Origin: Candidatus Melainabacteria bacterium
GTDB taxonomy: Bacteria > Cyanobacteriota > Vampirovibrionia > 2-02-FULL-35-15
Assembly: GCA_023250175.1 (NCBI GenBank)
Contig: JAHFBD010000002.1
Location: 1-30,213, forward strand
Reading direction: 5' to 3'
DNA length: 30,213 nucleotides
Under the pieces are notes generated by a model, which did not search any database, was not told where the DNA came from, and saw nothing but the letters and a program-made list of their open reading frames with translations. The position numbers and the translations under genes are program-made. Of this stretch, positions 1 through 8,315 are shown piece by piece; position 1 is the first letter of the stretch; every line of letters begins with the position of its first letter.

Positions 1-758
1 CCCTCACTATCTGCTAATTTTATTTCACTTGAATTTTTAACATTGGAATCTTTACATTCAAGTGCTTCAAGACCATTTACTCCTTCAATACTTAGATTAT
101 TACCCTCTTGTAGTTTTATATTTTTTGACTTCAATACATATGAATCATCAACACCAGTTCCACTAACTAATTCAGAACCCTCTATGTCTATGCTTTTACA
201 GTCAGTTAGTTTAACTTGTTTTGATTTATCTGACACACAGCCAAGACACTTTATAAACTCAGCCACTGTGCTGTCTGATACTATACAAAGATTGGAGTTT
301 CTAATAGTTGTACTTGGACTGTTAAAAGTCTGGCATGATGGGCTTTGAATATACCTTGTACCTGGACTATTTATAGCTTCAGACCCAGGGCTAAGAACAA
401 AAAGGGATCCATCACTTTTTACAGCCTTTATATCAGGACTTTTATAAACAAGACAATTATTGCTTGTTAGCTTAACTTGTTCAGGATTAACATAAACTAA
501 AAAATTACCATGAGATTTGCTTGGGAAGATGTCCCAGGCTTTTCTTTGAACCTCAGCAATAAATCTTGAGCCATACTTTGTTTTTAATTTATCAACATCT
601 AAAAGTGTAGAACCATTAAATCTAAAATATTCTCTTTCTACGTTTTTTCCTTGTGATGGTGTCCTATAAACTAAAGTATTAAAATCTGAACCATAAAGCT
701 CTTTAAGCTTTGTTCTATATGGCCTTGGCATAATAGCTAGTGGAATTATTTGTCTCAT
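1..758 (-). CDS. Partial beta-solenoid-like hypothetical protein (C-terminus outside window)
   Basis: The minus frame is open from an ATG at 758 to the window edge (252 codons, no stop). An in-frame stop lies a few codons upstream of the ATG and AGGGT precedes it, so the start is credible. The first ~90 residues look like an ordinary globular domain (MRQIIPLAIMPRPYR...). After that the protein becomes a low-complexity array. Around residues 125-165 an approximately 8-residue period is visible (INSPGTRY, IQSPSCQT, FNSPSTTI, RNSNLCIV). Alternating hydrophobic/polar stretches then continue to the edge. This pattern resembles beta-solenoid shafts of fibre, adhesin or tail-spike proteins, but no family is recognised and no signal peptide is seen. 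The function is unknown and the solenoid idea is inference. Confidence 0.75.
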   Translation of the reverse strand, partial: MRQIIPLAIMPRPYRTKLKELYGSDFNTLVYRTPSQGKNVEREYFRFNGSTLLDVDKLKTKYGSRFIAEVQRKAWDIFPSKSHGNFLVYVNPEQVKLTSNNCLVYKSPDIKAVKSDGSLFVLSPGSEAINSPGTRYIQSPSCQTFNSPSTTIRNSNLCIVSDSTVAEFIKCLGCVSDKSKQVKLTDCKSIDIEGSELVSGTGVDDSYVLKSKNIKLQEGNNLSIEGVNGLEALECKDSNVKNSSEIKLADSE

Positions 759-796
759 ATTTTTACCCTGTTATCCCTTAAAACAGCTTCCGTTTC

Positions 797-913
797 TACC
801 TACCGCTCGTTTCGCACTAATGCTCAACTCGCTCTTCCTTTCACGGCGCTTTTTGGTGAATAAATCACACAAAAAGCTTATTTATTGTCTTATCTATTTA
901 GCTAGGCAGTAAC
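797..913 (+). repeat. Family A intergenic repeat, copy 1
   Basis: This 117-bp block begins CTACCTACCGCTCG and ends GCTAGGCAGTAAC. It matches blocks at 21754-21872 and 29860-29960 in the same orientation. The segment 848-877 forms a hairpin: an 8-bp outer stem GCTTTTTG/CAAAAAGC, one bulged A, a 4-bp inner stem GTGA/TCAC, and loop ATAAA. The ends are weakly inverted (TACCTACC versus GTTACTGCC). A 30-codon ORF exists here but is not kept in the other copies. An isolated inverted match to the left end (GGTAGGTAAAAC) lies near 1033-1044. The block sits between two minus-strand genes and fills much of the 293-bp gap at 759-1051; nothing else is recognised there. Confidence 0.9.
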
Positions 914-1051
914 CAGTTTCCTTTAATTTTGATACTAGCAATGTTAAGAATAGAAAGTCTTTAACCTAAGCCAAATTTTAGAAAAGTTTAAGGATTGAGT
1001 CTCGTTTTTGGGAATACAGCAAAAAAACTGACGGTAGGTAAAACAAAAGCT

Positions 1052-3181
1052 TTAGTTCGTATCCACCCATCTACCCGTCCATGCAGCTGGTCCATTCGGT
1101 GAACAGAACAACCCAGCACCAGCGGTTACACCTGGAGTTATTACCCCGTCTCCCGGAAATTGGAAATTTACAAAATTACCACCAACATTACCAAAGAGTA
1201 AATTTAGTGCCTCACACATTCCCATATACTCAAAGACTCTATAGTTGGTATTGTAATTATTAATCGGATTAGGGTAATGAAAAACTTTGACTGAACTGAT
1301 ACAGTTGTCTCCAGCCATTGCACCACCACCACAATTTGCTGGTCCTCCTGGTAGCACATTATAGGCAAATGATCCAAGAGGTGGATATGGGACCCAGTTA
1401 TTAAGAAGACTTGGGGGCGAAATGCAAATATTGTGAACATCTAATTTTGCAGCACTATAGTCGGGATTCCCAGCACCATTTACTCCAAAGTTTGCATATG
1501 CACATACTTGTCCAGCCATACAAGCTCCTAGCATTCCGGGCTGGCATTCTTGACATTGAAAACGAGTCCATGTATTCCGAGGTCTTAAAGGATTTCCACC
1601 AGAAAGCCTGCGATTATCACATACATTGAAATCAATCATGGTTACTAATCCAGCAGCCAGAAGATTTGCCATGGCGTTAAGAGCAACACACTGAGCATCA
1701 GCCACATTATCCTGACCAACATCAGCTGAACATTGTACACAATTAAACATTGGCCATATATCTACATTCATTGCGCCAACCATTTCTACTCTCCTATTAC
1801 AGATAGGATAGTTAGCATCAAGGGCCATGCATTTTGCATCAGTTGCACACCTTACACATTTTCCCTGGAGAATAGGAGGTAGTCCCCAGTCCATAAGTAA
1901 ACCATTAACAACACCCACGCTGCATTGGGATCTAGGATTTGCACAATTTGCATCAACCATACAACACATACCATTTGGGGCAATATAATTAATTCTTTCT
2001 GATAGTCTTGAATTAATAGGATTTACATCTACACTTGTAAATAATCCTTTATCTCTCCTATTTCTTGGCGATTTTGATTTTTTATTTTTTGGTTTATTAG
2101 GAGTATTAGTACTACTAAAATTAGTAACAGTGGGAGCCGTACCACATTCTTCACATATATCTGGAACGTTGTCATTATCAATGTCATCACCCTCTTCTTC
2201 TGGAAAACCATCACCATCTATATCAACAAGGATTGGATTATTTTCATCAAATAAAGAGTTGACATCATCCACAGTGTCATTGCCATCTAAGTCAGTCGGC
2301 GGACTTGCTGTTGGTGGTCCTGAAGTTGGTGGTCCTGAAGTTGGCGGTCCTGAAGTTGGCGGTCCTGAAGTTGGTGGTCCTGAAGTTGGCGGTCCTGAAG
2401 TTGGTGGAATTGGAGGTGAGCCTGTTACTGGCGGCGGCAAAGTGATACCAGTGGGCGGAATAGGAGGAGAAGCCTGCTGCTGCAAGGGAGGAATACCAGT
2501 ATTAGCAGCTGTTGCGGGTATACTAGCACCGACACAAGTACCATTTATCCATTGTCCCCCATAATTTGTGCAAGTAGAAATTGCATTTGCTGCTAAATCT
2601 GCTGAAGGTATAGAATTTGAATTGTTTGAATTAGGAGTAATAACTTGAATATTAGGATCAGGGAATGCAGTATTAGTATATGTTTGAGAATTAATAGGAG
2701 GCGTATAAATTATAGGTATGGGTTGAGTAGGAATTATAGCATCAGGAATTAAAGAAGGAGAATTAGAAAATGGAGTAGTAGTTGGATTCAAGCTAGAAGT
2801 AGGATCAGTTGTTGAAGGAGTGGGAGTATAGGTTGCCGGTGGAGTGTAAGTTGATGGTGGAGTGTAGGTTGCTGGTGGAGTATAAGTTGCTGGTGGAGTA
2901 TAAGTTGCTGGTGGAGTATAAGTTGCTGGTGGAGTATAAGTTGCCGGTGGAGTGATGCCTGGAGGAAGAGTACCTTGAGGCATAGGAAAAATTTGTTGCC
3001 ATAAATGATGTTGTACAGGGGTATTACCATCTTCAGCTTCTTCCAAATCATTGTCTGATTCTGGAGAAACTATATTCTCCCATTCTTGTGCAAAATAAAC
3101 ATTTATTGCTCCGGCCATTGTAAATGTAAATATTAGTAATAATAAACAGAATTGTAATTTGTTGCATAGAAAATTTTTCAT
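1052..3181 (-). CDS. Modular secreted Cys-rich protein with Pro-rich tandem repeats and an acidic Asp-rich segment
   Basis: This 709-residue exported protein is of unknown function. Residues 1-31 form a signal peptide (MKNFLCNKLQF, then a hydrophobic core ending near FTMAGA). Residues ~77-119 are seven six-residue TPPATY-type repeats. After a Ser/Thr/Asn/Pro-rich linker come six PPTSG units (~259-289). Residues ~295-345 contain Asp-rich loops (DLDGND, DIDGDG, DIDNDN) resembling thrombospondin type 3 or dockerin calcium sites. A basic KPKNKKSKSPRNRR patch follows. The C-terminal half has spaced cysteine modules of the form C-x2-C...C...C (CVRC, CVQC, CQEC). It lies 89 bp downstream of ffh. The pattern suggests a surface stalk with a Cys-stabilised head; no specific ligand can be named. 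Confidence 0.88.
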   Translation of the reverse strand: MKNFLCNKLQFCLLLLIFTFTMAGAINVYFAQEWENIVSPESDNDLEEAEDGNTPVQHHLWQQIFPMPQGTLPPGITPPATYTPPATYTPPATYTPPATYTPPATYTPPSTYTPPATYTPTPSTTDPTSSLNPTTTPFSNSPSLIPDAIIPTQPIPIIYTPPINSQTYTNTAFPDPNIQVITPNSNNSNSIPSADLAANAISTCTNYGGQWINGTCVGASIPATAANTGIPPLQQQASPPIPPTGITLPPPVTGSPPIPPTSGPPTSGPPTSGPPTSGPPTSGPPTSGPPTASPPTDLDGNDTVDDVNSLFDENNPILVDIDGDGFPEEEGDDIDNDNVPDICEECGTAPTVTNFSSTNTPNKPKNKKSKSPRNRRDKGLFTSVDVNPINSRLSERINYIAPNGMCCMVDANCANPRSQCSVGVVNGLLMDWGLPPILQGKCVRCATDAKCMALDANYPICNRRVEMVGAMNVDIWPMFNCVQCSADVGQDNVADAQCVALNAMANLLAAGLVTMIDFNVCDNRRLSGGNPLRPRNTWTRFQCQECQPGMLGACMAGQVCAYANFGVNGAGNPDYSAAKLDVHNICISPPSLLNNWVPYPPLGSFAYNVLPGGPANCGGGAMAGDNCISSVKVFHYPNPINNYNTNYRVFEYMGMCEALNLLFGNVGGNFVNFQFPGDGVITPGVTAGAGLFCSPNGPAAWTGRWVDTN
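2316..2405 (-). repeat. Coding minisatellite, six 15-bp units (PPTSG)
   Basis: Six nearly identical 15-bp units (plus-strand GGTCCTGAAGTTGGY) run head to tail inside the secreted-protein gene, each encoding one PPTSG pentapeptide. Units differ only at the last base. The near-identity suggests recent slippage expansion and possible length variation between strains. Confidence 0.93.
2826..2951 (-). repeat. Coding minisatellite, seven 18-bp units (TPPATY)
   Basis: Seven 18-bp units (plus-strand GTATAAGTTGCTGGTGGA and close variants) encode TPPATY hexapeptides, one of them TPPSTY. The three central units are identical, which indicates recent homogenisation. The array forms the N-terminal Pro/Thr/Tyr stalk of the secreted protein. 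Confidence 0.93.
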
Positions 3182-3270
3182 ACTAATTTTCTCGAATAAT
3201 TAATCAGGCAATAGGGCTATACCCACTACAATATTCTTTAAAACTTCTTAACTAAATTTTTAGAGATTTA

Positions 3271-4743
3271 CTACTTTTTCTTAGGTTTAAATCCTTTTAA
3301 TAAATTGCCCTTTGGTCCTGATTGTCCTTTTGGTCCAAAAAGAGAGGGTTGATTAGTCTCATGCATTAAATCTTTTAAGGTATCTTTTGTCATTGTTCCG
3401 GACTTGTTTTGAAACATTGCCATAAAAGGTTTAAACTGATTCATTAGTGTTCTCATTTGATTAAACTCTTTTACCATTTGATCCACATCTTTTTCTTTTA
3501 ACCCAGATCCTTTTGCAATCCTTCTTTTTCTGCTTGAGTTTAATAGATCTGGTTTGACCTTTTCTTTTTTTGTCATACTTTGAATTGCAGCTTTAAACTT
3601 TTTCATTTTTACTTCTGTCTCAGAAAGCATTTTTTCCTGAGTTGCTTTATCCATATTTATACCAAGCATGCCAAGCATATTTGACATACCAAGCATGTTA
3701 AATATGCCGGAAAAGTTTCCCATTTTTGAGGTCATATTTTGTGCCATTAAAAAAGTCTCAAAATTAAAATCGTTTAATAGCTTTCTTTCTATTTCTTTTG
3801 CTTCTTCTTCCTGTATATTTTCTTGTGCTTTTTCTACCAGTGTTAAAACATCTCCCATTCCAAGGATCCGGCTTGCTATACGGTCTGGATAAAACTCCTG
3901 TAAATCATCTAATTTTTCACCAATCCCTGTAAGCTTTATGGGTTTTTTAATTTCTTCTACTATAGATAGTGCTGCGCCACCACGAGCATCACCATCTAGC
4001 TTTGTTAAAACAATTCCTGTTACTCCGATCTGAGTATCGAATGCAGCTCCTATATTTGCGGCTTCTTGACCTATCATTGAGTCAATTACTAAAAGCTTTT
4101 CTTGAGGCTGAATTATTCTATCGATTAAAAGAAGTTCTGCCATTAACTCTGTATCAATTTGCAATCTTCCTGCACTATCTAAAATAACAACATCGTGACC
4201 GTGTTCTTTTGCATAGTCAACAGCATTCTGTGAAAGTATATGGGTTTCGCAAAGCACCTGTGGCAGCTGGAAAACAGAGACCCCGATTTGCTCACCTAAA
4301 ATATTTAGTTGTTCAACCGCTGCAGGACGTTTTAAATCTAATGGCACAAGTAATGGATTCTTCCCTTTCTTTTTAAGAAAATTGGCAAGCTTAGCACAAG
4401 TAGTGGTTTTTCCTGCCCCTTGTAAACCTAGCATTAATATTGTGCTTGGAGTATCTGTTAAATTGAGTTCTTTTTGTTCATGCCCTAATAGTTCTGTAAG
4501 CTCATCACTTATAATTTTTATAAACTGTTGGTGGGGCATTACACCCTTAATTACTTCTTGCCCTATTGCTTTTTCCCGGACTTTATTTGTAAATGTTTTA
4601 ATTGCTTTTAAACTAACATCAGCATCTATCAATGCCCGCTTTACTTCACGGATAGCACTTTCTATATTCTCTTCGCTAATTGCTTTTAGTCCACGAAGAT
4701 TCTTAAAAATATCTTGAAATTTATCTTGTAATTGATCAAACAT
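3271..4743 (-). CDS. ffh: Signal recognition particle protein Ffh (SRP54 GTPase)
   Basis: Ffh binds signal sequences of nascent membrane and secretory proteins and delivers ribosomes to the receptor FtsY through a GTPase cycle. The N domain (residues 1-~95) is followed by the G domain with P-loop GLQGAGKTT (~105-113), DSAGRL (~190) and TKLDGDARGG (~248). The Met-rich M domain (~300-440) contains the SRP RNA-binding region around SSRKRRIAKGSG. The length of 490 residues is a little above the usual ~450 because of a basic Gly/Lys tail ending FKPKKK. Its ATG lies inside the end of the upstream radical SAM gene (8-bp overlap, same strand), so the two are probably cotranscribed and translationally coupled. 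Confidence 0.97.
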   Translation of the reverse strand: MFDQLQDKFQDIFKNLRGLKAISEENIESAIREVKRALIDADVSLKAIKTFTNKVREKAIGQEVIKGVMPHQQFIKIISDELTELLGHEQKELNLTDTPSTILMLGLQGAGKTTTCAKLANFLKKKGKNPLLVPLDLKRPAAVEQLNILGEQIGVSVFQLPQVLCETHILSQNAVDYAKEHGHDVVILDSAGRLQIDTELMAELLLIDRIIQPQEKLLVIDSMIGQEAANIGAAFDTQIGVTGIVLTKLDGDARGGAALSIVEEIKKPIKLTGIGEKLDDLQEFYPDRIASRILGMGDVLTLVEKAQENIQEEEAKEIERKLLNDFNFETFLMAQNMTSKMGNFSGIFNMLGMSNMLGMLGINMDKATQEKMLSETEVKMKKFKAAIQSMTKKEKVKPDLLNSSRKRRIAKGSGLKEKDVDQMVKEFNQMRTLMNQFKPFMAMFQNKSGTMTKDTLKDLMHETNQPSLFGPKGQSGPKGNLLKGFKPKKK

Positions 4744-6271
4744 TTGTTACTTCTCTAGAATGCTTAATTATGATTTCTTTATTTAAATGTCCATGTATAT
4801 TATCCCATGGCAGATTACAACTCTCATCCAAATTATTAAATATAAAATGATTTGTGTCAACTTTTGTTTTATTTTCATTTATTGCTTTATTAAATGCCCC
4901 AAGTGTACTTCCGTACCTGTACGCTAACTCTAAAATGTCATTTATACTTTCGTCTCCCCTTGAAATCAATGCTTGTATAAGTGACCATTTATAGCTCTCA
5001 GCTCTAAACTCAATCCCTAACTTGTGTAGTTCTTTAGAATAAAATTTTAATTTTTTTGATGCTTCTTTATCCATCCCATACCATTGAAAAGGCGTTTGTG
5101 CTTTAGGTACAAAAACAGAGCATCCAAAAATCAGTTTTTTTGTTTTATTTCTTTGTTTTATTTCCTTTAAAAGTTTAATTGTTTCTTCTAAATCATTAAA
5201 CTCTTCACGTGGCAATCCTACCATTCCATAGAGTTTAATGGAGTTAAACCCAGCACCATAAATAGTTTCTATTGATTTTATTATTGTTTCATTACTTACT
5301 TTTTTATTTATTAATTCTTTTAATCTTTCGGAACCACTTTCTATAGCCATAGTAATTGATTTACTTCCTAGCTTATATAAGCCATTGGCTATTTTATTTG
5401 TAATTGAATCTGCTCTAACCGATGCGGTCTGAACATTTATATTTTCTCTTGTTATAAGATAATCAACTAATTCCTCAAATTCAGGATGTTGTGTAACAGA
5501 GGCTCCCAGAAGTCCAATTTTATTTGTATGTTTTAAACCCTGTTCAATTTTAGGAATCAAGCTTTTTTGTACTATTGGTGTTCTAAATGGAAGAGAGCCA
5601 TAACTTGCTAAACAAAATCTACATAACTCTGGACAACTTCTTACGACTTCTAAAAGAAAAACGTTAGGCCATATAGAGTTTCTGGTGAGTATAGACGAAG
5701 ATGCAAGTTCATTGTTTGAACTCTTGCGCTTAATAGATACAGAACCAATTTCAGGGACGTATACACTGGGTATCGCTGAAAGCTCTTTTAATTTTTCCTC
5801 TCTTTTTAAAGTTTTTATTTCTAATATTTTTTTTATTAAGTCACTGACTGATGCCTCAAGGTCTCCTGTTAAAAAAAAATCAAAGTTTTTACAAAATGGT
5901 TTTGGATTTGCATTTACTACTTGCCCACCACAAAATACTATTGGATCATCTTCGCCTCTATTTCTAGAATGAAGAGGAACGTTATTTTTTTCTAATATTA
6001 AAAAGATGTTTTTGTAATCCAATTCCCAACTAAGTGAAAACCCTAAATATGGGAGAGATTGATTGAAATTACGATTCGATTCTTGTATGTTGGTAAACCA
6101 CCTTACTGTTCTGATGCTTTCATTCTGATTAAATAATTTCCAAGCAGTTTGATATCCAAGACTAGCTATGCCTATTTCATAAGTATTTGGGAATGCCAGA
6201 GCAATAGTAATAGCATCTGTATTCTTTGGAGGTATGTTATATAAAACAGTTTCTTCATTAAAAAGAGTCAT
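4736..6271 (-). CDS. B12-binding-type radical SAM protein (TIGR03960-like)
   Basis: The radical SAM motif C-x3-C-x2-C is visible as CPELCRFC near residue 195, and GLLGASVTQHPEFEEL and VQTASVRADS follow in the SAM barrel. The N-terminal ALAFPNTYEIGIASLGYQTA stretch matches the cobalamin-binding-type region of the large radical SAM family that often precedes a DUF2344 partner; that partner is absent here. The exact substrate is unknown; RNA or small-molecule methylation or methylthiolation is typical of relatives. The frame stays open to an ATG at 6379, but those extra 36 codons translate a family B repeat. I therefore place the start at the ATG at 6271 (511 residues), although no clear ribosome site is seen. 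The 3' end overlaps ffh by 8 bp. Confidence 0.88.
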   Translation of the reverse strand: MTLFNEETVLYNIPPKNTDAITIALAFPNTYEIGIASLGYQTAWKLFNQNESIRTVRWFTNIQESNRNFNQSLPYLGFSLSWELDYKNIFLILEKNNVPLHSRNRGEDDPIVFCGGQVVNANPKPFCKNFDFFLTGDLEASVSDLIKKILEIKTLKREEKLKELSAIPSVYVPEIGSVSIKRKSSNNELASSSILTRNSIWPNVFLLEVVRSCPELCRFCLASYGSLPFRTPIVQKSLIPKIEQGLKHTNKIGLLGASVTQHPEFEELVDYLITRENINVQTASVRADSITNKIANGLYKLGSKSITMAIESGSERLKELINKKVSNETIIKSIETIYGAGFNSIKLYGMVGLPREEFNDLEETIKLLKEIKQRNKTKKLIFGCSVFVPKAQTPFQWYGMDKEASKKLKFYSKELHKLGIEFRAESYKWSLIQALISRGDESINDILELAYRYGSTLGAFNKAINENKTKVDTNHFIFNNLDESCNLPWDNIHGHLNKEIIIKHSREVTNV

Positions 6272-6279
6272 ATAAATAT

Positions 6280-6421
6280 GATAGCGTATAGGGGATAGCG
6301 TAGAGCAGATAGGAAGAGCAAAGGACATAGCGTTTATGGGATAGGAGAACAGGGAACAATACTTAAACACTAGTGTCATAATTGTTCTTCTATGCGCTAT
6401 CCGCTAAACGCTCTACGCTAG
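6280..6421. repeat. Family B repeat, copy 1 (11-bp terminal inverted repeats)
   Basis: TAGCGTAGAGC at 6296-6306 is an exact inverse of GCTCTACGCTA at 6410-6420. Further TAGCG-type words lie at 6281-6300 and 6391-6403. Its left part (ATAGGAAGAGC AAAGGACATA, 6309-6329) matches the reverse complement of the element at 16045-16126. It separates the divergent radical SAM and SprT-like genes, so it must contain or displace both promoters. Confidence 0.7.
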
Positions 6422-6430
6422 AATAAAAAC

Positions 6431-6760
6431 ATGCAAAATAAATCTACACAAACTGAATTAATTTATGAAATCTATGACAAACTAAACAAACAATATTTTA
6501 ATAGCTCATTACCCTATGTGAGAATTTTATGGTGTGATACTTTTGGACATGGGGAGTGGTTTAAACAATTCGGAGATTTTATTGCATTTCCTGGTAAGCG
6601 TCCTTATATAAGGCTTTCCAGAAAACTATGTGATGAGCCGAAACAAATAGCTCATACCCTATACCATGAAATGGTTCATTTTTGGTTATACGTTAGTAAA
6701 AAACCTTGGGGACATACAAAAGAATTTAAAGAAAAAATGAAAGAGTTTAAACTTAATTAA
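6431..6760 (+). CDS. Minimal SprT-like zinc metalloprotease
   Basis: This is a 109-residue protein with the SprT-family active-site pattern. HEMVH (in HTLYHEMVHFWLY) supplies two zinc-ligand histidines and the catalytic Glu, and a third histidine follows in KKPWGHTKEF. The N-terminal half (LIYEIYDKLNKQYFNSSLP and the IRLSRKL strand) also fits the SprT fold. SprT/Spartan relatives are linked to DNA-protein crosslink processing, but bacterial function is poorly known. E. coli SprT is ~165 residues and has a C-terminal zinc ribbon; this version stops right after the third histidine. No Shine-Dalgarno sequence is seen before the ATG, which follows the family B repeat by 10 bases. The stop codon overlaps that of the convergent next gene in a shared TTAA. 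Confidence 0.85.
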   Translation: MQNKSTQTELIYEIYDKLNKQYFNSSLPYVRILWCDTFGHGEWFKQFGDFIAFPGKRPYIRLSRKLCDEPKQIAHTLYHEMVHFWLYVSKKPWGHTKEFKEKMKEFKLN

Positions 6761-7071
6761 ACCATTTTTCTTAAAAAACCAACTGCTTTTTTTACTTCTT
6801 CAATCTCATTCCCAAATTGATCTTGTTCAGCCATTTTAATAGCTTCTTGAATATCCCATTTGCTTACAGGATCAACTAAAGCAATTAAGAGCTTACCAAT
6901 ATTAAAACCAGTAAGTCCATTTGGTGTTCCATTAAAATCTGATTGTCTTTTAAAGGCTTCACGTAAAATCTCTTTTGCTTCTTCCAGTGGTGGACTTTGA
7001 AGTTTGTTTTTTAATGCACCATTTCGCAGAGCTGGTTGTGGATTTAAGAAAGGTTCAATCCTATTAGACAT
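6757..7071 (-). CDS. Small hypothetical protein
   Basis: A 104-residue soluble, predominantly helical protein of no recognised family. The N-terminus (MSNRIEPFLNPQPALRNGALKN) looks extended. The middle, rich in charged residues (SPPLEEAKEILREAFKRQ), is followed by a Gly/Asn segment (FNGTPNGLTGFNIGKLLIALVDP) and a final amphipathic helix (EIEEVKKAVGFLRKMV). It has no signal peptide or membrane segment. The start is supported by GGAGAATAT directly upstream of the ATG on the minus strand. It is convergent with the SprT-like gene (4-bp stop overlap) and divergent from the dehydrogenase at 7155. Confidence 0.75.
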   Translation of the reverse strand: MSNRIEPFLNPQPALRNGALKNKLQSPPLEEAKEILREAFKRQSDFNGTPNGLTGFNIGKLLIALVDPVSKWDIQEAIKMAEQDQFGNEIEEVKKAVGFLRKMV

Positions 7072-7131
7072 ATATTCTCCTTATCATTTTTTAGGCTTAC
7101 TATACTAACATATTGATTTTAAGTAATGGGT

Positions 7132-7137
7132 TATAAT
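7132..7137 (+). promoter_or_regulatory. Possible -10 element for the alcohol dehydrogenase
   Basis: TATAAT is an exact -10 consensus 17 bases before the ATG at 7155. A TTGATT at 7113-7118 is too close (13-bp spacer) to be a regular -35. Initiation here would give a leader of only about 10 nt, consistent with the absence of a Shine-Dalgarno sequence. Confidence 0.35.
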
Positions 7138-7154
7138 TTGCTATATTAATAGCT

Positions 7155-8264
7155 ATGACATTACATCTTGTAAAAACAGAAAATATGCCTGCAGATGATT
7201 CTGTAGAAGTTCCAAAATTAATGGATGCCTGTCTTTTTTATGGACCTTATGATGTAAGACTTGAAAAAACTTCTACCCCTTCAATAACTGATAATGAAAT
7301 ACTGGTAAAAATAAAAGCTGCTCTTACTTGTGGAACCGATTTAAAAACATTTCAAAGAGGGCATCCTCTTTTGATTAAAAGTATTCCCTCTACTTTTGGA
7401 CATCAGTTTTCGGGAATAGTTGTTAAAACTGGTAAAAATGTAAAAGATTTTTATATTGGCCAGAAAGTAATAGCATTAAATTCTGCACCATGCTTTAAAT
7501 GTAGATATTGCATAAGAGAACAATTTAGTTTATGCGAAAATATGAACTTTTTAAACGGAGCTTATGCAGAATATATAGCTGTTCCAGAAAGTATAGTTAA
7601 ACATAATACATATGAAATACCTCCTGATATAAGCTTTGAAACCGCTGCATCATTAGAAGGACTTTCTGTAGTAGTACATGGTTCAGAAAGATCAGAAATA
7701 TCAAGTGATAGAACTGTATGTGTAATTGGAACGGGTTCGATAGGCCTTATGTTTGTAGCACTTGCAAAACTAAAAAGTGCAAAAGTGATTTCAATAGGAA
7801 GAAATGACTACAAATTAAAAGTAGCAGAAGACCTTGGAGCAGATTACACTTTTAATACTTCTAAACTAACGGATATTTCTGAATTAGATAAAAAGATAAA
7901 AGATTTAACCGGTGGTGTTGGTCCTGATATTGTAATTGAAGCTGTGGGATTGCCAGTAACCTGGGAATTAGCTACAAAATTGGTTAGTCGAGGTGGATTA
8001 GTAAACTTTTTTGGGGGGTGTAAAAAAGGCTCTAAAGTAGAATTTGATACTTACAGATTACATTATGATGAATTAAAGTTAATAGGGGTGTTTCATCATA
8101 CACCAAAGCATGTGCAAATTGCTTTAACTTTATTGACAAATGCTTCATTTAGACAAAAAGTTTTTGACAAGATAATTACTCATACAGTCCCACTTAGAGA
8201 ATTAGAAAGTGCATTTTTAATGCATCAGTCTGGAAATGCAATTCAAGTTGCTGTAAAGCCATAG
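7155..8264 (+). CDS. Zinc-dependent medium-chain alcohol dehydrogenase (threonine/sorbitol dehydrogenase-like)
   Basis: This is an NAD(P)-dependent oxidation enzyme of the MDR superfamily. Catalytic zinc ligands are visible at CGTD and GHQFSG. The structural zinc lobe is C-x2-C-x2-C-x7-C (CFKCRYCIREQFSLC). The Rossmann dinucleotide site is GTGSIG, and ADYTFN and GGVGPDIVIEAVG follow in family order. At 369 residues it is slightly long because of an N-terminal 22-residue lead-in. Relatives usually start near MDACLFYGPYDVR, so the ATG at 7221 is a possible alternative start; neither has a Shine-Dalgarno sequence. The substrate cannot be decided from sequence; polyol or amino-alcohol dehydrogenase is most likely. 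It is a single-gene unit ending in a terminator. Confidence 0.9.
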   Translation: MTLHLVKTENMPADDSVEVPKLMDACLFYGPYDVRLEKTSTPSITDNEILVKIKAALTCGTDLKTFQRGHPLLIKSIPSTFGHQFSGIVVKTGKNVKDFYIGQKVIALNSAPCFKCRYCIREQFSLCENMNFLNGAYAEYIAVPESIVKHNTYEIPPDISFETAASLEGLSVVVHGSERSEISSDRTVCVIGTGSIGLMFVALAKLKSAKVISIGRNDYKLKVAEDLGADYTFNTSKLTDISELDKKIKDLTGGVGPDIVIEAVGLPVTWELATKLVSRGGLVNFFGGCKKGSKVEFDTYRLHYDELKLIGVFHHTPKHVQIALTLLTNASFRQKVFDKIITHTVPLRELESAFLMHQSGNAIQVAVKP

Positions 8265-8275
8265 TTTTTTTACTT

Positions 8276-8303
8276 AGACCAAGACAAGCTTGGTCTTTTC
8301 TCT
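8276..8303 (+). terminator. Rho-independent terminator of the alcohol dehydrogenase gene
   Basis: A perfect 8-bp stem AGACCAAG/CTTGGTCT with loop ACAAG is followed by TTTCTCTT, 11 bases after the stop codon. Confidence 0.8.
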
Positions 8304-8315
8304 TCTAGTTCCTTA

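Noticed and set aside
43..348. Plus-strand ORF of 101 codons
   Set aside because: It lies fully opposite the minus-strand solenoid-like gene, has no ribosome site, and its residues show no coherent domain.
820..912. 30-codon ORF inside repeat copy 1
   Set aside because: Single-base length differences destroy the frame in copies 2 and 3, so it is not conserved.
2130..2564. Plus-strand ORF of 144 codons with Gly/Pro repeats
   Set aside because: It is the antisense image of the PPTSG minisatellite in the secreted-protein gene.
2316..2951. CRISPR-like regular repeats
   Set aside because: The repeats are short (15 and 18 bp), adjacent without spacers, and in frame with a protein.
6272..6379. 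N-terminal extension of the radical SAM protein
   Set aside because: It is encoded by the family B repeat and is unlike the protein family; the start at 6271 fits better.
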